DNA of 14,768 nt from Bordetella parapertussis (GCA_943324725.2 CALPMR020000037.1:1-14768); one strand, 5' to 3'; shown: positions 6,793-12,959, counted from the first letter of the stretch. Numbers and translations are program-made. Notes: generated by a model not told the origin, from the letters alone.

Positions 6793-7313
6793 TGGCCTGG
6801 TTGAAGCGAGTTCGCAGTGACGACGTTTTCCTGTCCCTGGTGGATCGGGCCGAGCGCCAGCTCGCCAAGGTTCTGGCAGCCGGTCTGCTGCTGGTGCTCG
6901 CGGTGGCGACCTTGCAGTTGCTCGTCGTCATGGTCCTTGATCTGGTGCAGTTCCGCACCATCTGGACCGGTGAACCCCTGATCCGCCTGCTCGGCGACCT
7001 GCTCACCCTGCTGATCGGCCTGGAGGTGTTGCAGAACATCACCTCCTATCTGCGCCGTCGGGTGGTCCAGATCGATCTGGTGCTGCTCACGGCCATGACC
7101 GCCGTGGGACGCAAGGTGATTGTCCTGCCCCCCGGTTCAGAGAACAAACCGTTGCTGCTGGTGGGCCTTGGCATCGCCGTGCTCGCCCTGGCGATGGCCT
7201 ACTGGCTGGTGCGCCATTCGGCCCGGATCAAGGTTGAGGCCAGAACAGAGCCAACCAGATCGTTCCAGGTTGCGGATCCGTCCGCTCGACCCGATGACGG
7301 CGATGGGCACTGA
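6792..7313 (+). CDS. PsiE-like (phosphate-starvation-inducible E family) membrane protein
   Basis: A 173-residue protein with four transmembrane helices at about 26-54, 63-85, 93-112 and 118-140. The pattern of an acidic/basic N-terminal helix (VDRAERQLAKVLA), the LIRLLGDLLTLLIGLEVLQNITSYL helix and the following RRRVVQIDLVLLTAMTAVGRKVIVL helix matches the PsiE/DUF2975-like family. E. coli PsiE is induced by phosphate starvation, but its molecular role is unresolved, and induction here is not evident from the sequence. The last roughly 30 residues are hydrophilic. The gene is coupled to the preceding secreted protein by TGATG. Its final 86 bp (7228-7313) overlap the 3' end of the opposite-strand Nif11-cupin gene, so the hydrophilic tail is encoded in DNA that also encodes the cupin's last residues. 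Confidence 0.85.
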   Translation: MAWLKRVRSDDVFLSLVDRAERQLAKVLAAGLLLVLAVATLQLLVVMVLDLVQFRTIWTGEPLIRLLGDLLTLLIGLEVLQNITSYLRRRVVQIDLVLLTAMTAVGRKVIVLPPGSENKPLLLVGLGIAVLALAMAYWLVRHSARIKVEARTEPTRSFQVADPSARPDDGDGH

Positions 7314-7749
7314 TCAGCAGGCTGTCGCCGCGGTTGAGCTCCCGGGGCTCTGGCTCATCGGCGAAACGAATCAGGGCACTGCCCTGCAGGATGACCACCC
7401 ATTCCTGCTGGGGCTGGTCGTACCAGAAGCCGGTCGGGCTTGATGCTTCGCAGGAGTGAATCCGCTCCAGCCTGAGGCCGGCGGTTTCGATCAGCGGCTC
7501 GATGCGTTCCTGGCCCGGCGCCGGGCAGGCCCCCGCCAGCAGGTTGGCGTCGCCGGCTGCGGGGCTGGCTGTCTCGCCCCAGCGCCGGCCGATCTCGAAT
7601 CCCCGCTGGCGGGCCAGGGTCACCACCTCCTGGTGCTGGCTGCAGCGCCTGAGGGCATCGCGCAGCTGGGGATCGGCCTCGCTGAGGGCAACGAAGGCGT
7701 TGAGCTGTCGCACCTTCTCCAGAAACGTCTGCAGCTGGTCTTCGGCCAT
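7228..7749 (-). CDS. Nif11-domain / cupin-domain fusion protein
   Basis: A 173-residue protein with two recognisable parts. Residues about 5-55 (LQTFLEKVRQLNAF... EVVTLARQRGFEIG) follow the Nif11 pattern, a helical domain best known as the leader of nitrile-hydratase-like/Nif11 RiPP precursors and from nif gene neighbourhoods. Residues about 85-172 form a single cupin barrel: GFWYDQPQQEWVVILQGSA for the first motif and RGDSLLISAHRRHRVERT for the second. The first motif keeps Glu but has no HxH, so metal binding may be altered or lost. A cysteine- and proline-containing linker joins them. The start is ATG7749-7747. It lies 17 bp downstream of a GNAT gene on the same strand. Function is unknown; there is no maturase or transporter nearby to suggest a peptide product. 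Confidence 0.8.
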   Translation of the reverse strand: MAEDQLQTFLEKVRQLNAFVALSEADPQLRDALRRCSQHQEVVTLARQRGFEIGRRWGETASPAAGDANLLAGACPAPGQERIEPLIETAGLRLERIHSCEASSPTGFWYDQPQQEWVVILQGSALIRFADEPEPRELNRGDSLLISAHRRHRVERTDPQPGTIWLALFWPQP

Positions 7750-7766
7750 GGCAGCGGCGGTGTTGG

Positions 7767-8237
7767 TCAGGGCAGATCCTTGATCATCCGCCAGCGCTGG
7801 AACGATTGGCCGGCGAAGATCAGCTCCTCCTCGGCCTCGATGCGCCAGCCCAGCCGCAGCAGCAGCGGTCTGGAGAGCTGGCTGGCCTCGGTGCGCAGGC
7901 GGCGGCAGTGCTGGCGCCGGGCCTGACGTTCCAGGGCCTCCACCAGCTGGCGTCCCCGGCCCTGGCGGCAGGAGCGGCCGCGGCAGTAGAGCAGCGAGAG
8001 TCGATCGATCGGATCGAGCAGGGCGAAGGCCTCAATCCCGGCTGGATCGGCCGCGTCGCAACTGGCCAGGCCGTAGCCGCGCCGCACGGCGCTCAGCACC
8101 GCGGTATCGGTGGCGGCATGGTGAGCCCAGGCCTCGATCTGCTCCTGCCTGTAGAGGCCCACCGCCTGACTGATCACGGCATCGCGGTAAACGGCGATCA
8201 GCTGGGTCTCGTCATCGGCCGTCAGGCGACGGATCAC
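7767..8237 (-). CDS. GNAT family N-acetyltransferase
   Basis: A 156-residue acetyl-CoA-dependent acyltransferase; substrate unknown. The opening IRRLTADDETQLIAVYRDAV is the typical first strand and helix of GNAT enzymes. The central strand DRLSLLYCRGRSCRQGRGRQLV (about 78-99) contains the acetyl-CoA pyrophosphate-binding turn in the form RQGRG. The C-terminal strand LGWRIEAEEELIFAGQSFQRWRM is the usual last part of the fold. It resembles YafP/ElaA-like single-domain GNATs. The start is GTG at 8237-8235; no ATG is available nearby. It is the upstream gene of a pair with the Nif11-cupin fusion and is divergent from the cytochrome gene across a 101-bp gap containing a perfect 12-bp palindrome (8275-8286). 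Confidence 0.85.
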   Translation of the reverse strand: MIRRLTADDETQLIAVYRDAVISQAVGLYRQEQIEAWAHHAATDTAVLSAVRRGYGLASCDAADPAGIEAFALLDPIDRLSLLYCRGRSCRQGRGRQLVEALERQARRQHCRRLRTEASQLSRPLLLRLGWRIEAEEELIFAGQSFQRWRMIKDLP

Positions 8238-8338
8238 GGCTCCTGACCACAGCGAAGGGGATCCATTCTGCGGCGCTGGCGCCAGCCCCGCTTCTGCGGT
8301 TCAGCCGCAAAGATGGGGGCGCTCCCCGCAACGGGTCT

Positions 8339-8707
8339 GTGCTTCGTCTTGTCCAATGGCTCGCCGGTCTGGCGGTCTCGGTCCTGTTGCTGCTGCCGAG
8401 CGCTTGGGCCGCTCCGGCCTGGGGCGCGGAGCTGCTGACTGGGCCCCCAGGGCGGGGGCAGGAGCTCTTTTCTGCCCATTGTGTCGGTTGCCATGCCGGT
8501 GGCGGCAACATTCAGCGCCGCGGCAAAACGCTGCGCCTGGCGGCCCTGGAGCGGCGCCAGCTGGCCAGTGCCGAGGCCATCTCCCGCATCGCGGCCGCAG
8601 GCATCGGCCAGATGTCGGGCTACGAGAAGGTCCTTGGAGAGGGTGGTGCCGAGGCGGTGGGTCAATGGGTCTGGTCCCAGGCCCAGGCGGACTGGCCGCA
8701 GACCTGA
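8339..8707 (+). CDS. Cytochrome c6-like (PetJ family) periplasmic/lumenal electron carrier
   Basis: A 122-residue class I c-type cytochrome. A 30-residue export signal (LAGLAVSVLLLLPSAWAAPAWGA) leads to a mature domain of about 92 residues, the usual cytochrome c6 size. Haem is attached at CVGCH (48-52), with His52 the proximal ligand. The following AGGGN and the RGKTLRLAALE segment match cytochrome c6. The distal ligand should be Met92 in IGQMSGY, where classical c6 has a KNAMPAF-like sequence. The end, VGQWVWSQAQADW, matches the c6 C-terminal helix with its tryptophan. It would carry electrons in the thylakoid lumen or periplasm, to photosystem I or a terminal oxidase. The altered methionine loop suggests a c6 paralogue rather than the main plastocyanin substitute, so petJ is not assigned. 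The start is GTG8339. Confidence 0.85.
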   Translation: MLRLVQWLAGLAVSVLLLLPSAWAAPAWGAELLTGPPGRGQELFSAHCVGCHAGGGNIQRRGKTLRLAALERRQLASAEAISRIAAAGIGQMSGYEKVLGEGGAEAVGQWVWSQAQADWPQT

Positions 8708-8859
8708 GTGCATCCGGGACATTCCAGATCGGGGCGATCTGCAACGACGGCCCGACATCGTCGATCATCAACGGATGTGACACGGGGACCAGTGTCCATC
8801 CAGCCCATATTGTCAAGGAAACGGTATCTAGACAGACATTGGTGTGAGACCTAAATCCA

Positions 8860-9780
8860 ATGTCTTTCAGCTTCCGTAGGGTCGCCTTGCCCAAGGCCGC
8901 CCTGCGCGGTGCCAGTGCCGCTGCCTTCAGCGTTCTCGTCTCCGCCCCCGCCCTTGCCGCTCCCCAGTCGGGTGCCGAGCAGCTGCGTCTTGATGCCCCC
9001 CAGGCCGTCGCCGCCCAGCCCCAGGACATCGCCCAGACCTACGTGCCATTGGTGGGCGACGTCGGAACCGGTGGCTTCGAGCAGGCCAAGGGTTGGTATT
9101 TCACCCTCGGTGCCGGTGCCTCGGCTCCCCAGAACCGCACCACGAGCATCGGTGTCGGTCCTGACGATGTCCGGATTCCCATCGACACGTCCTATGGCGG
9201 TGGCTTCGCCCTCGACACCGGCATCGGTTACGACTTCGGCGCCATCCGCACCGAAGTCACCTATTCCTATAGCCGCTCAAGTCTCAATGACCTGAGCGTC
9301 AGCTACAACGGCCGTGACTTCAGCACCAGCAATGTCAGCGGTGCCGTCAACAAGAACGACGTCTTCGCCAGTGCCTACGTCGACTTCCCCTTCGGCCGTT
9401 GGTCACCCTATATCGGTGGAGGAATTGGTTATTCCAACCTCAGCACTCCCAGCTTCACGGTTGAAAATCAACGCTTTGGCAATCTCAGCTATGGCGGCTT
9501 CGGCTGGCAGGCCAAGGCGGGTATCTCCTATGCCTTGAGCTACAACTGGGACGTCTACGCCGAAGGCGTTTATCAGGGCGTTTCCGGTCACGACACCGAC
9601 AGCGACGTTCACTTCGGTGCGTTCAACACCTGGGGCGGCAAGCTCGGCTTCCGCTATCGCTTCGCCCACCCGGCCGTGGCTGTGGTGCAGCCGGCTCCTG
9701 CCCCTGCTCCCACTCCTTACATCGAGCCCGCTCCGGCACCCGCTCCCGAGCCCGCTCCGCCAGTGCGCGGCCTCTGGTGA
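8860..9780 (+). CDS. Outer-membrane beta-barrel protein with Pro/Ala-rich tail
   Basis: A 306-residue exported protein. The signal peptide covers about 1-33 (basic N-region RRVALPKAALRG, then SVLVSAPALA). From about residue 83 the sequence alternates polar and hydrophobic residues with many Gly, Tyr and Phe (WYFTLGAGAS, GGGFALDTGIGYDFG, RTEVTYSYSRSS, SPYIGGGIGYSN, WDVYAEGVYQGV, WGGKLGFRYRF). That is the pattern of an eight-stranded OmpA/OmpW/Opa-like barrel. The last barrel strand ends in F as BAM-inserted proteins do, but a further tail of some 38 residues rich in Pro-Ala follows and ends in W. No OmpA peptidoglycan-binding domain is attached. ATG8860 is used; 152 bp upstream is A+T-richer and probably holds its promoter. 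Two hairpins follow, the second a clear terminator. Confidence 0.85.
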   Translation: MSFSFRRVALPKAALRGASAAAFSVLVSAPALAAPQSGAEQLRLDAPQAVAAQPQDIAQTYVPLVGDVGTGGFEQAKGWYFTLGAGASAPQNRTTSIGVGPDDVRIPIDTSYGGGFALDTGIGYDFGAIRTEVTYSYSRSSLNDLSVSYNGRDFSTSNVSGAVNKNDVFASAYVDFPFGRWSPYIGGGIGYSNLSTPSFTVENQRFGNLSYGGFGWQAKAGISYALSYNWDVYAEGVYQGVSGHDTDSDVHFGAFNTWGGKLGFRYRFAHPAVAVVQPAPAPAPTPYIEPAPAPAPEPAPPVRGLW

Positions 9781-9790
9781 TCGCCCTGGG

Positions 9791-9816
9791 CCGGTGACGA
9801 CTACGAGTGTCACCGG
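9791..9816 (+). repeat. Perfect inverted repeat just after the beta-barrel gene
   Basis: CCGGTGAC (9791-9798) pairs perfectly with GTCACCGG (9809-9816) across a 10-base loop, beginning 10 bp after the stop codon. No T-run follows it, and the true terminator hairpin lies 10 bp further on, so this stem may protect the mRNA 3' end or form a tandem terminator with it. Confidence 0.6.
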
Positions 9817-9826
9817 CAAGTCGCCA

Positions 9827-9853
9827 GGGAGTGGGTTCGCCCACTCCCTTTTT
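9827..9853 (+). terminator. Strong rho-independent terminator with TTCG loop
   Basis: GGGAGTGGG (9827-9835) and CCCACTCCC (9840-9848) form a perfect 9-bp stem closed by the stable tetraloop TTCG (9836-9839) and followed at once by TTTTT (9849-9853). It ends the beta-barrel transcript 73 bp after the stop codon. On the opposite strand a 5-A run precedes the stem but no T-tract follows, so it should work mainly in the plus direction. Confidence 0.93.
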
Positions 9854-9886
9854 GATGCGCTGCTGTTCCGCTGGCAAGGACAAGCT

Positions 9887-10153
9887 TCAGAAGGCCTGAA
9901 TCCAGGGGTAGACACACAGTTGAGTCCAGATGCCCTGGCGCCAGTAGACGTCGTTGTGCAGCAACGCCTCCACCTGCTCCTGGCTTTCGGCCTCATAGAT
10001 GCCGAAGACGTGGCTGCTGTCTGCTGTGGGGCCGAGGGTGAGCAGCACTCCGGCTTCTTTCTGCTGCTGCAGCCCTTCAAGGTGTTCCTGGCGGTAGGGG
10101 CTGCGCTTGTCGATGGCGTTGTCGCAGTAGCTGCCCCAGAGGACGAACTTCAT
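9887..10153 (-). CDS. YciI-like protein
   Basis: An 88-residue single-domain protein of the YciI family, a ferredoxin-like alpha/beta fold related to dimeric alpha/beta-barrel proteins. Seen features: strand 1 MKFVLWGSYCDN, the helix PYRQEHLEGLQQQKEAGVLL, strand 2 with LGPTADSSHVFGIYEA, the helix EQVEALLHNDVYWRQGIW and the closing strand QLCVYPWIQAF. In YciI the conserved HLxxL histidine and a serine/aspartate further on form a putative active site; here the His is in EHLEGLQ. No reaction is established for most members. The start ATG is at 10153-10151. It follows the Nif11-domain gene by 23 bp on the same strand and converges on the terminator of the beta-barrel gene. Confidence 0.85.
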   Translation of the reverse strand: MKFVLWGSYCDNAIDKRSPYRQEHLEGLQQQKEAGVLLTLGPTADSSHVFGIYEAESQEQVEALLHNDVYWRQGIWTQLCVYPWIQAF

Positions 10154-10176
10154 GGTGGAGAGGCGCCTGGCGCTGA

Positions 10177-10458
10177 TCAGAGCAGCGACTCGCGCCGCAG
10201 GTAGACGCGGATCAGCTTCTCGTCCATCAGGCCTTCACGGGCGTAGGGGAGTTCGTTGCAGAGCTCAAAGACCTTGATCAGGGTTTCGGCGCGGAAGCTC
10301 TGGCCGCCAGCCTTGGCGATGTCACTGACCTCCATGGCGGTCTGCACCAGGTTGAGCTGCTCGCGCAGGGGCGGCTCAACCTGGATGCGGGCCAGGAAGG
10401 CGATCAGCTGGTCCAGTTCATGGCGATCGAGTTGATCGCGCTCAAGGGTGTCGCTCAT
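10177..10458 (-). CDS. Stand-alone Nif11-domain-like protein
   Basis: A 93-residue protein. Residues about 15-67 fit the Nif11 pattern: a helix LDQLIAFLARIQVEPPLREQL, a spacer, then VSDIAKAGGQSFRAETLIKV corresponding to the VxIAKxxGxxF core. The C-terminal 25 residues (LPYAREGLMDEKLIRVYLRR) are basic and helical. They contain no Gly-Gly or Gly-Ala processing site and no Cys/Ser/Thr-rich core, so this does not look like a RiPP precursor despite the leader-like domain. Known Nif11 proteins are common in picocyanobacteria and nitrogen fixers, but the role of stand-alone members is unknown to me. It heads a minus-strand pair with the YciI-like gene and is divergent from the lipoprotein gene. The domain call rests on pattern recognition, not on a profile search. 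Confidence 0.65.
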   Translation of the reverse strand: MSDTLERDQLDRHELDQLIAFLARIQVEPPLREQLNLVQTAMEVSDIAKAGGQSFRAETLIKVFELCNELPYAREGLMDEKLIRVYLRRESLL

Positions 10459-10477
10459 GGTGCAGGTTGATCCTGCT

Positions 10478-10490
10478 GGTCATAGTGACC
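10478..10490. promoter_or_regulatory. Small palindrome in the Nif11 / lipoprotein divergent promoter region
   Basis: GGTCA-TAG-TGACC has perfect 5-bp arms with a 3-bp centre and begins 20 bp upstream of the Nif11 start codon, within the 116-bp gap between two divergent genes. The position suits a repressor or activator half-site pair, but no regulator can be identified and such a short palindrome could occur by chance. Confidence 0.25.
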
Positions 10491-10574
10491 CCCATCCTGA
10501 CCCCCCGTCTACAGGGCGGGCTGATCCTGGGCTGTCGATCTCGGGCTGGCGGACTTCATGATGGAGAGGCTTGC

Positions 10575-11324
10575 ATGGATGGCATGGGTTCGGTTCTGCG
10601 CTGGCTGCCCCTGGGCTTGCTCGCCTTGCTGACGGCCTGCGGGCCCGTCTACCGGGCCAGGGCCGAACCTGCGGCCGTACCGATCGGCAGTGCCGAGCCC
10701 AATCCGCGCCGCCTGCTGGGCACCTGGGCCCTCACCGACAACGACAACCTGCTGTTCAACCTGCTGCTGCGGCCTGATGGCAGCGCCCTCTCGGCGATGG
10801 GCAGCCAAGGCCCCCGGCCCCTGAGCGCCGGCACCATGCCGGCGGCGGAGCTGATGGAGCTGGGCCATTGGAAGGGTTGGGGCAACGGGGTGCGGATTGA
10901 TTATTCCGATGGCTGGACCGACACGATTCTGTTGGCGCCAGGGGGGCCGATTCAGTGGTCGTGGGCTCCCGGCAGCAATCGCGATGAACCTCCCACCAAC
11001 ACCGGTAAGGCGGTGCGGCTCAAGGGCCCGGCGGCGGGCTGGGTCGGTGTCTATCGCTTCGCTCCCACCCAACCGGACCAGCCGCCCTATCTCGCCAGCC
11101 TGCTCTCAAGTGGCCGGGCGATCAACACGATCGACACGATTGCCGCCGGCTCCTGGCGCCAGGAGGAAGCCCATCTGGTGATCGACTGGGCCAGCGGTTG
11201 GCGCACCAGCATCGAACAGGCGTTGCCGCCGGCCCCGGGCCAGTCGTTCGTGCTGCACCACTGGGCTCCGGGTGCGAACCGGCAGGGACCCGCCTCCAGC
11301 CAGCGGCAGGGAGAGCGCCTTTGA
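10575..11324 (+). CDS. Lipoprotein with two tandem copies of an uncharacterised domain
   Basis: A 249-residue exported lipoprotein. The signal (VLRWLPLGLLALLTAC) ends in lipobox LTAC with Cys22 as the lipid-anchored residue; Gly at +2 suggests the outer membrane by the E. coli rule, which may not hold in cyanobacteria. The mature protein is an internal duplication: copy 1 is about 49-149 and copy 2 about 158-249. Both copies carry, in order, a GxW/GVY start, a hydrophobic L-L strand with a Gly turn, G(H/S)W, ID(Y/W)x(D/S)GW, and a final W(A)PG(S/A)NR near the end. I do not recognise the domain; a small beta-structure is inferred. ATG10575 is chosen for GGAGAGG at 10563-10569 and the short signal peptide; the frame is open to TTG10467. 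It converges on trpA with a 13-bp gap. Confidence 0.8.
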   Translation: MDGMGSVLRWLPLGLLALLTACGPVYRARAEPAAVPIGSAEPNPRRLLGTWALTDNDNLLFNLLLRPDGSALSAMGSQGPRPLSAGTMPAAELMELGHWKGWGNGVRIDYSDGWTDTILLAPGGPIQWSWAPGSNRDEPPTNTGKAVRLKGPAAGWVGVYRFAPTQPDQPPYLASLLSSGRAINTIDTIAAGSWRQEEAHLVIDWASGWRTSIEQALPPAPGQSFVLHHWAPGANRQGPASSQRQGERL

Positions 11325-11337
11325 GGGCTGGCAGCCG

Positions 11338-12174
11338 TCAGCTGTCGAGGGCGCTGCGGAACTCGGCGCAGAAGCGGCCGGCGGCGGCGGCCACCGACTC
11401 CCCGGCCTCGTGGGCCTGGGCCATCACCTTCACCAGGGCGCTGCCGACAATGGCGCCATCGGCCCCCCAGTCGCGCACCTGACGGGCTTGGTCTGGTCCG
11501 GAGATGCCGAAGCCCACGGCGATGGGCGTGGAACCCTGGTTCTTGAGTTGCTGCACCAGGGGCTCCACCCGCGATTCCAGGTTGGTGCGCACCCCGGTGA
11601 CCCCGGTGACGCTGACCAGATAGGTGAAGCCGCGGCTGGCGCCATGGATGCGAGCCATCCGCTCGGCCGGCGTGGTGGGGGCCACCAACAGGATCAGATC
11701 CAGGCCGGCCTCGCTGGCGATCGCCGAAAGCTTCTCGGCTTCTTCGAGCGGCAGATCCGGCACCACCAGACCGGCGGCACCGGCGGCGGCGGCATCCCGA
11801 CAGAAATTCTCCATGCCGCGATTCAGCAGGGGATTGCTGTAGGTGAACAGCACCACCGGGATCAGCAGTTCGCCGGCCAGGCTGGCCAGCATCGTCAGCA
11901 CGGCGCCGGGGGTGGTGCCGGCTGCCAGAGCACGGCTGGCTGCGGCCTGGATCACCGGTCCATCGGCGAGGGGATCGCTGTAAGGAATGCCCAGCTCGAT
12001 CAGATCGGCGCCGGCTTGCTGCAGCGCCAGCAGGGTGGCCCTGGTGGTGGCGAGGTCCGCATCTCCCGCCATCAGAAAGGGCATCAGCGCGCAGCGACCC
12101 TGCTGTCTCAGCGTGGCGAAGCGTCGCTCAATCGCGGTGGAGGTGGTGGCGGCGGTGCTGAGGGTGGCGCTCAT
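11338..12174 (-). CDS. trpA: Tryptophan synthase alpha subunit
   Basis: TrpA cleaves indole-3-glycerol phosphate to indole and glyceraldehyde-3-phosphate and passes indole to TrpB in the cytoplasm. The 278-residue TIM barrel is complete. Catalytic Glu60 (in [11 protein letters not shown]) and Asp71 (in SDPLADG) correspond to E. coli Glu49 and Asp60. Other hallmarks are the loop-2 region [21 protein letters not shown], loop 6 [12 protein letters not shown], the phosphate-binding GFGIS and the closing [10 protein letters not shown]. The start ATG12174-12172 is preferred over the longer open frame (to 12243) because the barrel begins about 15 residues later. It is the last gene after ndhL and DUF3007, 117 bp downstream of the latter, an order I recall from picocyanobacteria. 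No other trp gene is in the window, as usual for dispersed cyanobacterial trp genes. Confidence 0.96.
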   Translation of the reverse strand: MSATLSTAATTSTAIERRFATLRQQGRCALMPFLMAGDADLATTRATLLALQQAGADLIELGIPYSDPLADGPVIQAAASRALAAGTTPGAVLTMLASLAGELLIPVVLFTYSNPLLNRGMENFCRDAAAAGAAGLVVPDLPLEEAEKLSAIASEAGLDLILLVAPTTPAERMARIHGASRGFTYLVSVTGVTGVRTNLESRVEPLVQQLKNQGSTPIAVGFGISGPDQARQVRDWGADGAIVGSALVKVMAQAHEAGESVAAAAGRFCAEFRSALDS

Positions 12175-12291
12175 CGGCGCGTGCAGGCTGGCGTTGGCTC
12201 CGAGCCTACGGGGCAGGGGCCTGCCGGCCAGGAGCCTGCGCACAGATCCAGCCAGTCGGGCCCCGGCGGGCTGACGTCCGGCCCGGCCGGC

Positions 12292-12627
12292 TCACATCTC
12301 GGCATCCGCCTGGATCTGCCCCACTTCGGCCAGCAGCCTGGCCTGCTCCTCGGGGCTGAGCGAATCGAACTTGGCCTGCAGGGCGTCGTCGGTGATCGCG
12401 TCGTAGGCGCTGCGGTATTGGCGCCTCTGCTCCATGTAGGTCATCTTGCCGGTGACGACCCGCAGCAGATAGCTGCTCGTCCAGCCCACCACGATCAGCA
12501 TCAAGATGCCGGAGGCGGCGATGCCCGGATCAAAGCCTTCCAGTCCACTGGCCTGGAAGCCGAGATAGCCCAGGCCCCCCAGGCCGAAAACCGCCAGTCC
12601 CAGCAGGATGACTGCTTTGCGGCTCAC
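12292..12627 (-). CDS. DUF3007 family membrane protein
   Basis: A 111-residue protein with two transmembrane helices at about 4-26 ([20 protein letters not shown]) and 34-56 ([20 protein letters not shown]), then a soluble charged tail: [24 protein letters not shown] and [15 protein letters not shown]. This is the layout of the DUF3007 family found in cyanobacteria and plastid-bearing eukaryotes; its role is not established. The start is GTG12627-12625, whose GTGA overlaps the ndhL stop by four bases, so it is almost certainly co-translated with NdhL. That coupling suggests a link to the NDH-1 complex or thylakoid membrane, an inference from context only. The tail may face the cytoplasm or stroma-like side given its positive residues after helix 2. 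Confidence 0.87.
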   Translation of the reverse strand: MSRKAVILLGLAVFGLGGLGYLGFQASGLEGFDPGIAASGILMLIVVGWTSSYLLRVVTGKMTYMEQRRQYRSAYDAITDDALQAKFDSLSPEEQARLLAEVGQIQADAEM

Positions 12628-12932
12628 GCTCGTGCGCTCCCCTGGCCGGCCATGCGCAGATTGATGAAGGGGGCGAACAGGATCAGGCCGGGGAAAAAGA
12701 GGAACACCAGGCCGTAGACGCCCGTGCGCTCAAGCTTGCCCATCACCGTCCAGCGCCTGACCAGCCACCAGTAGAGCGCCAGGGGCACCACCACCAGATA
12801 GGCCCCGGCCAGGACGGTGTACAGAGCCAGCACCAGCAGGGTTTCACCCGTGAGCTGGAACGGCAGCTCGAACGGCAGCGCTGCGGTGATCGAGCTCAAC
12901 AACCCTGGAAGGGGCACGGCACGCAAAGCCAA
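12624..12932 (-). CDS. ndhL: NAD(P)H-quinone oxidoreductase subunit L
   Basis: NdhL is a small membrane subunit specific to cyanobacterial and chloroplast NDH-1, active in respiration, cyclic electron flow and CO2 uptake. Two transmembrane helices are visible: [22 protein letters not shown] and [20 protein letters not shown]. Between them lies the conserved [15 protein letters not shown] loop. The closing [13 protein letters not shown] is a strong family signature. The frame gives up to 102 residues from TTG12932, longer than the roughly 80 usual for the family. There is no in-frame ATG near the start, and GTG12917 or TTG12902 are equally possible. It is the first gene of ndhL-DUF3007 and is divergent from tRNA-Leu, 27 bp apart from its 5' end. 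Confidence 0.93.
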   Translation of the reverse strand: MALRAVPLPGLLSSITAALPFELPFQLTGETLLVLALYTVLAGAYLVVVPLALYWWLVRRWTVMGKLERTGVYGLVFLFFPGLILFAPFINLRMAGQGSARA

Positions 12933-12959
12933 GGGAACACAAATCTAGGATGGGCCAGC

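Noticed and set aside
8275..8286. GCTGGCGCCAGC, perfect 12-bp palindrome between the GNAT and cytochrome genes
   Set aside because: At this G+C content a few 12-bp palindromes are expected by chance in 14.8 kb; no repeated copy or regulator context supports an operator.
8779..8796. GACAC/GTGTC inverted repeat upstream of the beta-barrel gene
   Set aside because: Only 5-bp arms with an 8-bp spacer and no conserved context; not enough to call an operator.
7228..10458. A Nif11 RiPP (proteusin/lanthipeptide-type) biosynthetic cluster
   Set aside because: Neither Nif11 protein has a Gly-Gly/Gly-Ala cleavage site with a core peptide, and there is no modifying enzyme, peptidase-exporter or radical SAM gene in the window.
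11325..11337. GGCTGGCAGCC mini-hairpin between the lipoprotein gene and trpA
   Set aside because: Only a 4-bp stem and no T-tract in either direction; too weak for a bidirectional terminator.
11272..12717. 481-residue plus-strand frame across trpA and DUF3007
   Set aside because: Opposite strand of a fully conserved trpA; Gly/Gln/His-rich translation without motifs.
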